Shown: positions 1 through 5,157 of the stretch, in pieces
Layout: every line of letters begins with the position of its first letter
Numbering within the stretch: the first letter of the stretch is position 1
Assembly (NCBI GenBank): GCA_031254955.1
Contig: JAIRTK010000459.1
Location: 1 to 6,138, forward strand
Reading direction: 5' to 3'
Source: Opitutaceae bacterium
GTDB lineage: Bacteria; Verrucomicrobiota; Verrucomicrobiia; Opitutales; Opitutaceae
Length of the DNA stretch: 6,138 nt
Made by a program: the position numbers and the translations under genes
The notes under the pieces: model-generated
What the model was told of the DNA's origin: nothing
The model's input: only the letters and a program-made list of their open reading frames with translations
Databases searched by the model: none

Positions 1-93
1 TTCTCCTCGTTTCCAACCAGTAATGGGAGGAAGGAAGAGAAAGAGGAAAGATAAAGAATAAAGAGAAAGAGCAAAATCGGACTACAAAAGGAT

Positions 94-146
94 AAATCTC
101 ATTGGGAATTGGTATTAAAGACAAAATCTCATTGGGGAATGGCATT
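94..146. repeat. Imperfect 23-base direct repeat, two copies
   Basis: Copies at 94-116 and 124-146 share 20 of 23 bases, starting with AAATCTCATTGGG, at a 30-base period. The right copy overlaps the hairpin at 134-150; the left copy has lost the perfect symmetry. The GGGAATTGG core resembles the RGGAATY heptamers found on the other side of dnaJ. Confidence 0.7.
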
Positions 147-150
147 CCCC
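134..150 (-). terminator. Small perfect hairpin after dnaJ, possible weak terminator
   Basis: GGGGAATG (134-141) and CATTCCCC (143-150) are exact reverse complements around one base, giving about a 7-bp stem with a 3-base loop. It lies 59 bases beyond the dnaJ stop codon. On the transcribed (minus) strand it is followed by AATGAGATTTTGTC, so there is only a short T run. The structure is seen directly; the terminator role is an inference and weak. Confidence 0.4.
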
Positions 151-208
151 CTTTCCTCCGTGGTCTTTGCGGCTTCGTTGTGATAATGGATACGGGGAGG
201 CGGGGGCG

Positions 209-1360
209 TCAGTCGTCCTTGAAGAGGTTTTTGAAAAAGCCCTTGGATGGCTCCGGGTCGTGCGGGTCGCCCATGACGGCGGCGTAGGCTTCGAGGGCTT
301 TGCGTTGGTCGGCGGTGAGTTTGGCGGGCACTTCCACGTGCACGCGGACGATTTGGTCGCCTTGATGCTGGCCGCGCAGGCTGGGCATGCCTTTGCCTTT
401 GATGCGGAAGGTCGTGCCGCTTTGCGTGCCGGGGGGGATTTTGAGCGTGCCTTTGCCGAAGAGGGTGGGGATCTCGATGGAACCGCCGAGGGCGGCGAGG
501 GTGAATTTTATCGGTATCTCGCAGAAGAGGTCGTCGTCCTGGCGCTCGAAGAGGTCGTGGTCTTTCACGTGGATGACGATGTAGAGGTCGCCCGGCTGGC
601 CGCCGGAGATCCCGGCTTCGCCCAGGCCGGATTTGCGGAGGCGCGAGCCGGTGTCCACGCCGGCGGGGATGGGGGCGTTGACTTTCACGGTTTGCGGGGT
701 GCGGCCTTCGCCGCGACAGGCGGCGCAGGGTTTTTCTATTTTCGAGCCGGCGCCGCCGCAGGCGGGGCAGGGTTGGGTGAAGGTGATGATGCCGGCGGAG
801 CGGCGCACCTGGCCGGAGCCGCGACAGGTGGGGCAGGTGACGCGTTTGCTGCCTGGTTCGGCGCCGGAGCCGTGGCAGCGTTCGCAGGTGGCGGCTTTGC
901 GGAAGGCGATTTCTTTTTCCACGCCGGAGGCGGCTTCTTCGAGGGTGATTTCGAGGTCGTAGCGGAGGTCGGCGCCATCCCGTCCGCCGCCGCCGCTTCC
1001 GCCGCCGCCTCCGCCGAAGAATTGCTCGAAGATGCCGCCGCCGCCGGCTCCGCCGCCGAAGACTTCGCGGAAGATGTCGAAGGGGTCGTGGAAGCCGCCC
1101 ATGCCGCCGCCGGGGCCGCGCGCGCCGCCGCCGGTGGCGAACGCGGCGTGGCCGTAGCGGTCGTAGGCGGCGCGTTTTTGCGGGTCTTTCAGCACTTCGT
1201 AGGCTTCGGAAACTTTCTTGAACATTTCTTCCGCCTCTTTGTTGCCCGGGTTTTTGTCCGGATGGTATTGGACTGCTTTTTTGCGGTAGGCTTTTTTGAG
1301 GTCTTCCTCGCCGGCGGTTTTGTCAACGCCGAGCAGTTCGTAGTAGTCTTCCTTGGCCAT
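209..1360 (-). CDS. dnaJ: Chaperone protein DnaJ (type I Hsp40)
   Basis: Cytosolic co-chaperone that delivers unfolded substrates to DnaK and stimulates its ATPase. The 383-residue product has the full type I architecture and is close to the usual length (E. coli DnaJ is 376). The J domain spans about residues 4-70, with the essential HPD motif at 33-35. A Gly-rich linker with several poly-Gly runs covers about 77-127. The zinc-binding domain has four CxxCxGxG repeats starting at C159, C176, C198 and C212. The C-terminal substrate-binding/dimerisation domains follow (about 222-370). The start is firm because [12 protein letters not shown] is the canonical N-terminus. No Shine-Dalgarno sequence precedes it; a heptamer repeat array begins about 10 bases upstream. 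It lies 554 bases downstream of grpE on the same strand, so it may have its own promoter or belong to a long transcript. No broken or missing motifs were seen. Confidence 0.98.
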   Translation of the reverse strand: MAKEDYYELLGVDKTAGEEDLKKAYRKKAVQYHPDKNPGNKEAEEMFKKVSEAYEVLKDPQKRAAYDRYGHAAFATGGGARGPGGGMGGFHDPFDIFREVFGGGAGGGGIFEQFFGGGGGGSGGGGRDGADLRYDLEITLEEAASGVEKEIAFRKAATCERCHGSGAEPGSKRVTCPTCRGSGQVRRSAGIITFTQPCPACGGAGSKIEKPCAACRGEGRTPQTVKVNAPIPAGVDTGSRLRKSGLGEAGISGGQPGDLYIVIHVKDHDLFERQDDDLFCEIPIKFTLAALGGSIEIPTLFGKGTLKIPPGTQSGTTFRIKGKGMPSLRGQHQGDQIVRVHVEVPAKLTADQRKALEAYAAVMGDPHDPEPSKGFFKNLFKDD

Positions 1361-1370
1361 GTGGGAAATT

Positions 1371-1447
1371 AGGAATTAGGAATTAGGAATTGGGAATCGG
1401 GAATTAGGAATCAGGAATTGGGAATTGGGAATTGGGAATCAGGATTA
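1371..1447. repeat. 7-bp tandem array (RGGAATY), at least ten units
   Basis: Ten consecutive units fit RGGAATY exactly from 1371 to 1440, mixing AGGAATT, GGGAATT, GGGAATC and AGGAATC, with a degenerate eleventh (AGGATTA, 1441-1447) and an 8-base variant (GGGAAATT, 1363-1370) on the dnaJ side. It abuts the dnaJ start codon and would form part of its leader if transcription starts upstream. Heptanucleotide short tandem repeats are known in cyanobacteria and other bacteria; a function here is unknown. Confidence 0.95.
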
Positions 1448-1453
1448 AGAAAT

Positions 1454-1560
1454 GTGGCGGGCGTGGGGCGGTGGCGAGGCGGGTGGCGCGCTAGGCGGTG
1501 CGCTGGTGGCGCACGAGGCGGCGCTGGGTGGTGCTCAGGTGGCGCGGGTGGCGGGGGCTG
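1454..1560. repeat. G-rich low-complexity stretch with recurring GGTGGCG
   Basis: GGTGGCG occurs at 1470, 1482, 1505, 1538 and 1547, irregularly spaced within 84 bases. GTGCGC (1498-1503) and GCGCAC (1509-1514) form a 6-bp inverted repeat with a 5-base loop. The plus strand is almost free of long pyrimidine runs. Neither strand gives a recognisable protein. It may be a degenerate repeat field. Confidence 0.55.
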
Positions 1561-1625
1561 GGAGGATTTATATGGTGTTATACAAGGTGGTTTTATTGCG
1601 GGCGGGTTGGAGGGTCTTTTTTAAT

Positions 1626-1821
1626 CGCGAATGGGTGTGCTAATGGACGGAATGGACGGAATGGACAGAATGGACGCGAATGGACGTAGATGGGGGTGGG
1701 TGGAGGTGGATGGAGGTGGATGGATGTGAATGGAGGTGAATAATAAGAAACAGGTGGGGGCTTTTTTATTATGGCGGTCATAATGCTCAGGGCATTCGCG
1801 GACATTGGCACTCATTCGCGG
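1626..1821. repeat. Octamer CGCGAATG, four copies in two orientations
   Basis: CGCGAATG occurs at 1626-1633 and 1675-1682; its reverse complement CATTCGCG occurs at 1793-1800 and 1813-1820. The two right-hand copies extend to CATTCGCGG and are 20 bases apart, close to two helical turns. The opposed pairs flank most of the 9/10-bp array. The sites could be protein-binding half-sites or remnants of a dispersed repeat; this is inference. Confidence 0.6.
1644..1740. repeat. Tandem array with period changing from 9 to 10 bp
   Basis: Three 9-bp units (TGGACGGAA at 1644 and 1653, TGGACAGAA at 1662) run without a gap into seven 10-bp units (1671-1740): TGGACGCGAA, TGGACGTAGA, TGGGGGTGGG, TGGAGGTGGA twice, TGGATGTGAA and TGGAGGTGAA. 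All but one start with TGGA. The units account exactly for the 97 bases. Not coding in any convincing frame. Confidence 0.92.
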
Positions 1822-1914
1822 TTGGTTTGTGGTTGGTCTGTTTGTCTGGGAGATTGGATTTTTTAAGGCGGTTTATGTTTTTCGGGATTCTATGGTTTTG
1901 TATTTTTTCAACTT

Positions 1915-2751
1915 CTACTTTTCCCCCGAGGAGACGATCACGGCGGCGGGGCGGAGGACGCGGCCGTTGAGCGCGTAGCCGGTGCGAAAGACTTGGATGA
2001 TGCTGCCTTCGGGGACTTCGGCGCTGGGCCGGGTGGCGATGGCTTCGTGGTGGTTGGGATCGAATTTTTCACCTTCGGGGTGGATTTCCTTGAGTCCGTG
2101 GCCGGCGAGGGCGGTCTTGAACTGGTCGAGCACGAGGGTCATGCCGTTGACGAGGGTGGCGGAGTCGGCGCCGGGGGCCTTGGCGGCGTTGATGCCGAGG
2201 GCGAGGGCTTCGAGGATGGGAAAGAGGTCCTCAAGCACGCGGCTGGCGGCGTAGAGGCGGATTTCGTCTTTCTCGCGAAGCGCGCGGCGGCGGAAATTTT
2301 CGTGGTCGGCGGCGGCGCGGATGTAGCGGTCGTAGTTGTCGGCGGCCTGTTTTCTGGCCGCGGCGAGTTCCGCGGTCAGGGTGAGGGTGGCGTCTTGGGC
2401 GGCGACGGGCGGGGGTTGGGTGGTGGCGGCGGCGGCGGACTGGGCTTGAGTGGCGGCGGGTGAGGGTTGGGTGCCGGTGGGGGCGACGGCGGGCGGAGGC
2501 TGGGTGTCGGCGGCGGTGGGTTTGCCGACGGCGGCGGGGGTGCCGGTGGCGGGGTTGCCGGCTGGTGGGGCGGCGGCGGGCGGGGGGGGCGGGGGCGCGC
2601 CGTTCTTGGGTGTGCCGTCCTTGGGAAGGACGCCCGGCGCTGCCGAACCGGACGACGCTGATGGGGTGTCGTCGGGCGCGGGTTGGCTCGCGGCGGGTTC
2701 GGCGGCGGCGTTGGTGGTTTTCAGCGGTTCAGCGTTTTCGGATGCGGTCAT
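1915..2751 (-). CDS. grpE: GrpE, DnaK nucleotide exchange factor, with long disordered N-terminus
   Basis: Releases ADP from DnaK and works with DnaJ in the Hsp70 cycle; a cytosolic dimer in known members. The 278-residue product is longer than typical bacterial GrpE (roughly 170-210). Residues 1 to about 122 are low-complexity Ala/Pro/Thr/Gln with a PPPPPP run at 53-58, probably disordered. The helical/coiled-coil part starts at about 123 and includes RYIRAAADHENFRRRALREK (142-161), a typical GrpE segment. The beta-rich head carries the family signature: FDPNHHEAI at 230-238 and GYALNGRVLRPAAVIVS at 258-274. The ATG at 2749-2751 is the annotated start; a later start would remove much of the odd N-terminus, but no convincing internal start with a ribosome site is visible. 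A GGCGG lies 8 bases upstream, a poor Shine-Dalgarno match. The gene begins 20 bases after the AsmA-like gene, suggesting cotranscription. Confidence 0.96.
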   Translation of the reverse strand: MTASENAEPLKTTNAAAEPAASQPAPDDTPSASSGSAAPGVLPKDGTPKNGAPPPPPPAAAPPAGNPATGTPAAVGKPTAADTQPPPAVAPTGTQPSPAATQAQSAAAATTQPPPVAAQDATLTLTAELAAARKQAADNYDRYIRAAADHENFRRRALREKDEIRLYAASRVLEDLFPILEALALGINAAKAPGADSATLVNGMTLVLDQFKTALAGHGLKEIHPEGEKFDPNHHEAIATRPSAEVPEGSIIQVFRTGYALNGRVLRPAAVIVSSGEK

Positions 2752-2771
2752 AGGTTGAACCGCCGAGTTAA

Positions 2772-3722
2772 CTATTCCTTTTTCTTGGAATCAAGTTTGT
2801 CGAGCAGGCCTTTGATGACTTTGCCGCCGGCGCCGGTGCCGTCTTCCGCCGGCGTGAGGAAGTCGATGCCTTTTTTGAAGACGCCGTCGAGGGTTTTGCC
2901 GGCTTCGCCGGGGATGAGGTCAGAGAGCTGGCTGCCGAGGCCGAGGAGGCTGCGGGCGAGGTCGGCGGTGATGAATTGTTTCACGTCGGTGACGTTTTCG
3001 TAGGTGTGCTCGAAGTTGATGTCGAGTTCCTTGCGGGTGTTTTTGGCTTCGTCGATCATGATGACTTTGCCGATGCGGACGTGGAGGCGTTTGATGAGGA
3101 ATTCGGCGGGTTCGGTTTTGCCGGGCGCGGGTTTGGGTTCGGCGGGTTTGCCGTCTTTGGCGGGCGGCGCGGCGGCGCCGGTGAGGCGATCAACAAAGAG
3201 TCGGGCGTTTGAGACGCCGTTTTTATCGGCGGGCCGGACGAGCGCGACGTAGGAGAGGTTGAGGTCGCCGTCTTCCAGCACCATGCGGTTGCCGAGGAGC
3301 GAGAAGAGCGCGGCATCGAGCTTGAAGGCGGGGAGATCGACGAATTGGGGCGCGGCGTAGTCGGGTTTGGGGTTGTTGATGACAAAGGAGTCGATGCTGA
3401 TGCGGGCCGTGAAGGGGTTGATCGAGAGGCTTTTGAGCGCGACTTCGTAGCCGGTGCGCCGGTGCAGGAAGCCGGTGACGATGGTCGGGAGGAAGAAGAC
3501 CCAGATTATCACGATGATGGCGAGGCAGCCGAGGAGCGCGAGGCCGATGCGTTTGAGCCATTTGCCTTTTTTCTTTTCGGGCCGGTCGGTTTTCGGGGCG
3601 GGGGCGGTGGGCGCGGGGGCGGTGGGTTCGGAGGCGGTGGGCGTGGCGTCGTTAGGCGCGGCATCGTTGGGAGTGGCGTCGGTGGGAGTGGGGGCGGGTT
3701 TGGCGGGTTCGTTTTCAGGCAT
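2772..3722 (-). CDS. Single-pass membrane protein, AsmA/DUF748-like, function unknown
   Basis: 316 residues. Residues 1-50 are a Pro/Ala/Thr-rich segment with short internal repeats (DATPND, PTAPAP). A basic stretch (KKKGKWLKR, 50-58) precedes one strong hydrophobic segment at about 59-81, then RR. This predicts a cytoplasmic N-terminus and a periplasmic body anchored in the inner membrane. Just after the helix, YEVALKSLSINPFTARISI (92-110) and DSFVINNP (111-118) resemble the N-terminal beta repeat of AsmA/DUF748 proteins, which often read as 'lnPftg.l.i..l.v.NP'. A Lys/Pro/Ala insert (about 185-206) interrupts the body, and the C-terminus is Lys-rich (DKLDSKKKE). Family members are linked to envelope lipid or outer-membrane homeostasis, but no activity can be read from this short protein. 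The stop (TAG, 2772-2774) lies 20 bases before grpE. No Shine-Dalgarno sequence is present; the leader is C-rich. The reading frame is convincing; the family call is moderate and rests on motif memory. Confidence 0.8.
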   Translation of the reverse strand: MPENEPAKPAPTPTDATPNDAAPNDATPTASEPTAPAPTAPAPKTDRPEKKKGKWLKRIGLALLGCLAIIVIIWVFFLPTIVTGFLHRRTGYEVALKSLSINPFTARISIDSFVINNPKPDYAAPQFVDLPAFKLDAALFSLLGNRMVLEDGDLNLSYVALVRPADKNGVSNARLFVDRLTGAAAPPAKDGKPAEPKPAPGKTEPAEFLIKRLHVRIGKVIMIDEAKNTRKELDINFEHTYENVTDVKQFITADLARSLLGLGSQLSDLIPGEAGKTLDGVFKKGIDFLTPAEDGTGAGGKVIKGLLDKLDSKKKE

Positions 3723-3755
3723 GGCGGGCGGGTGGGTTGAATGGTTGGTTTTACT

Positions 3756-3860
3756 CGTTCTCGTTTTCGTTTTCGTTCTCTTATTCTTACTCTTACTCTT
3801 ACTCGTTCTTTCTGGATCGTTTTTTTGAGAGAACGAGAACGAGTAAGAGAACGAGAACGA
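3756..3860. repeat. Opposed hexamer arrays forming a large imperfect inverted repeat
   Basis: The left arm (3756-3809) is nine in-phase pyrimidine-rich hexamers: CGTTCT, CGTTTT twice, CGTTCT, CTTATT, CTTACT three times, CGTTCT. The right arm (3831-3860) is five purine-rich hexamers: GAACGA twice, GTAAGA, GAACGA twice, the reverse-complement types. The arms could pair in several registers, with a loop including seven T residues on the plus strand (3820-3826). It fills most of the manA to AsmA-like spacer (3723-3899). On the minus strand the loop is A-rich and no U tract follows the stem, so it is not a classic terminator. Confidence 0.88.
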
Positions 3861-3899
3861 TTGGGAGAGCGAGCGGGAGAGCGGTTGGGCCGAGGCAGG

Positions 3900-4913
3900 T
3901 TAGCTGAAATTTTCCGTAATGAGCAACACTGTAGCCTCGGTCGCCTCAAACGCAAACGCGCCGGCGAACGGCAGCACGGCGTTGTCGCCGCGCCGGAGCG
4001 TGGCGGCGGTGGCGGCGGCGGCGGCGGTGGTTTCGCGCACGGCGCCCTCGGCGACGCTGAGGATGCGGGCCTGTTCGCCGGCGGCGACGCGGAAGGCCTC
4101 GCCCGCGGCCAGCGGCACGCGGCGGATGCGGAACTCGCGGGCGTCGGCGATGACCGTTTCGGCGCCAGCGCCAGTGCCGCCATCACCACCGCCGCCACCG
4201 CGCAACGGCGCTGGCTCAAAGTCGTCCCACTGGATGGAGCGCAGCGATTGCTCGATGTGCATGGCGCGCGGCTTGCCGTCGAGGCCGACGCGCCCCCAGT
4301 CGTAAACGCGGTAGGTGGTGTCGGAGTTCTGCTGAATTTCGAGGATGAGATTGCCGCCGTCGATGGCATGGAGCTGCCCGCTGCGCACGAGGATGGAGTC
4401 GCCGCGGCTGACGGGGAAGCGGTGCACGCAGGTTTCCAGCGTGAGGTCGGCGAGGGCGCGCTCGAATTGGTCGCGGGTGACGCCGCGCCTCAAGCCGACG
4501 ATGAGGTGCGCGCCGGGCGCGCACTCGGCGATATACCAGTTTTCCGTCTTCGGCTCGCCCTGAAGCGCGGGCGCGACGGACGCGGGCGGATGGACTTGCA
4601 GGCTGAGGCGTTCGCGGCAGTCGAGCCACTTCACGAGGATGGGAAACGCCCGCCCCACCGGCCACGCCGGCCCCATGATGTCCGCGCCGTGCCGCTCGAT
4701 GGCCTGGCGCAAGGTGAGACCGTCGAGCGCGCCGCCGCGGACGACGGATTGCGCCTCGGGGCGGTCCACGATTTCCCAGCTTTCGCCGATGGGCGCGGGC
4801 GCCTGGCCGGGGGCGGCGGGCGCGGGGAGCGCGCGCCCGAGCGCGGTTTCGAGGGCGCGCCCGCCCCAGACACGTGCTTGATAGAGAGGATGGAAACGCA
4901 GGACTTGTTGCAT
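3900..4913 (-). CDS. manA: Mannose-6-phosphate isomerase, class I (short form)
   Basis: Zinc-dependent cytosolic enzyme interconverting mannose-6-phosphate and fructose-6-phosphate, linking mannose use and GDP-mannose/polysaccharide synthesis to glycolysis. At 337 residues it matches the short Bacillus-type class I family rather than the roughly 390-residue E. coli form. The N-terminus has the usual VWGG motif (15-18) and IGESWEIVD (42-50). Probable zinc ligands are Q106 and H108 in LSLQVHPP, E124 in KTENWYI, and H182 in SGQLHAI. The QQNSDTTYRVYDWGR segment (194-208) carries the expected active-site Arg (R202). A C-terminal cupin-like beta domain follows a Gly-rich linker (about 239-250). All key residues expected for activity appear present. 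The start ATG is 4911-4913; the leader has no Shine-Dalgarno sequence. It is divergent from ftsK and 177 bases upstream of the AsmA-like gene, separated from it by a large inverted repeat. Confidence 0.94.
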   Translation of the reverse strand: MQQVLRFHPLYQARVWGGRALETALGRALPAPAAPGQAPAPIGESWEIVDRPEAQSVVRGGALDGLTLRQAIERHGADIMGPAWPVGRAFPILVKWLDCRERLSLQVHPPASVAPALQGEPKTENWYIAECAPGAHLIVGLRRGVTRDQFERALADLTLETCVHRFPVSRGDSILVRSGQLHAIDGGNLILEIQQNSDTTYRVYDWGRVGLDGKPRAMHIEQSLRSIQWDDFEPAPLRGGGGGDGGTGAGAETVIADAREFRIRRVPLAAGEAFRVAAGEQARILSVAEGAVRETTAAAAATAATLRRGDNAVLPFAGAFAFEATEATVLLITENFS

Positions 4914-5157
4914 GACTTGAATGATGTTTCCGTCTTAAAAACTTTCCGCCAGACCAGATTTCTGGAAAAATGCATTTGACCGTTGACCGCGCCCGGACGC
5001 GAACCCGATTTTGCAGACTCGCAATTCCAAACCGGGCCGGCCACCGCCGCCACCGCCGCCACCACCGCCAGCCGCCTCCAGCCGCCGCCACCACCACTAC
5101 CGCCGCCACCACCACTACCGCCGCCCGTCCGCCCGCCCGTCCGTCCCACCACGCAAA
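4914..5157. promoter_or_regulatory. Divergent manA/ftsK control region
   Basis: This 244-base region must hold the start signals for ftsK (+) and probably manA (-). For ftsK, TTGACC at 4976 and again at 4983 are -35-like; GATTTT (5007-5012) is a weak -10 candidate about 18 bases after the second. An inverted repeat CCAGA-TT-TCTGG (4954-4965), preceded by a second CCAGA (4949-4953) and flanked by TTTCC (4943) and GGAAA (4964), lies 30-55 bases upstream of manA and could be an operator. No promoter is certain. Confidence 0.35.
5038..5145. repeat. CCG/CCA low-complexity tract with 18-bp tandem repeat
   Basis: The ftsK leader is nearly all CCG and CCA triplets. Within it an exact 18-bp unit, GCCGCCACCACCACTACC, occurs twice in tandem (5084-5101, 5102-5119), followed by GCCGCC starting a third, then CCGTCCGCCCG-type repeats to 5145. 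If translated from the upstream TTG it would read RRHHHY repeats, which looks non-biological, so it is treated as non-coding leader. Confidence 0.75.

Larger units (their letters stand above)
1..208. other. Non-coding region downstream of dnaJ, purine-rich at left
   Basis: No gene was found here. Bases about 26-76 are strongly A/G-rich on the plus strand, with an exact 11-base direct repeat AAGAGAAAGAG at 35-45 and 61-71. Further right are an imperfect direct repeat (94-146) and a small perfect hairpin (134-150), listed separately. The rest, up to the dnaJ stop codon, is unremarkable. Confidence 0.6.
1361..1914. other. 554-base grpE-dnaJ spacer, repeat-rich, no gene
   Basis: No credible gene was found on either strand; short open frames here have repeat-derived compositions and no family features. 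From the dnaJ side it contains a 7-bp tandem array (1371-1447), a G-rich stretch with recurring GGTGGCG (1454-1560), a 9/10-bp tandem array (1644-1740), scattered CGCGAATG octamers, a small inverted repeat AATGC-TCAGG-GCATT (1782-1796), and an AT-rich stretch after grpE (about 1850-1914). No CIRCE heat-shock operator and no convincing sigma70- or sigma32-type promoter reading towards dnaJ could be picked out. No clear intrinsic terminator follows grpE. Confidence 0.75.

Noticed and set aside
167..1372. A 401-codon plus-strand open frame across dnaJ
   Set aside because: It is antisense to a complete DnaJ with all its motifs. The translation is Ala/Gly/Val/Phe-rich without domains, as expected when high-GC genes leave long open antisense frames.
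1502..1509. GCTGGTGG, identical to the E. coli Chi site (also at 2561-2568)
   Set aside because: Chi sequences differ between phyla, and the octamer is expected by chance in G-rich DNA of this composition.
1560..1605. Possible sigma32-type promoter for dnaJ (CCTTGTAT and CACCATATAA on the minus strand)
   Set aside because: The two elements are only a few bases apart, far short of the needed spacer, and neither matches the consensus well.
1371..1740. CRISPR-like array
   Set aside because: The units are 7-10 bp contiguous tandem repeats without spacers, and no cas genes are nearby.
1593..1815. Small Pro/His/Ile-rich minus-strand open frames in the grpE-dnaJ spacer
   Set aside because: They are translations of the 9/10-bp tandem array in two frames and have no ribosome site or family likeness.
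1782..1820. Possible CIRCE (HrcA) heat-shock operator
   Set aside because: GGCACTC and a short AATGC/GCATT inverted repeat are present, but the TTAGCACTC-N9-GAGTGCTAA pattern is not.
2450..2758. Plus-strand open frames opposite the grpE 5' end
   Set aside because: They are shadows of the low-complexity GrpE N-terminus, rich in Gly/Ala/Arg, with no independent evidence.
3741..4979. A 412-codon plus-strand open frame antisense to manA
   Set aside because: The N-terminus is translated hexamer repeat and the rest mirrors manA. No family features; manA has all its zinc and catalytic residues.
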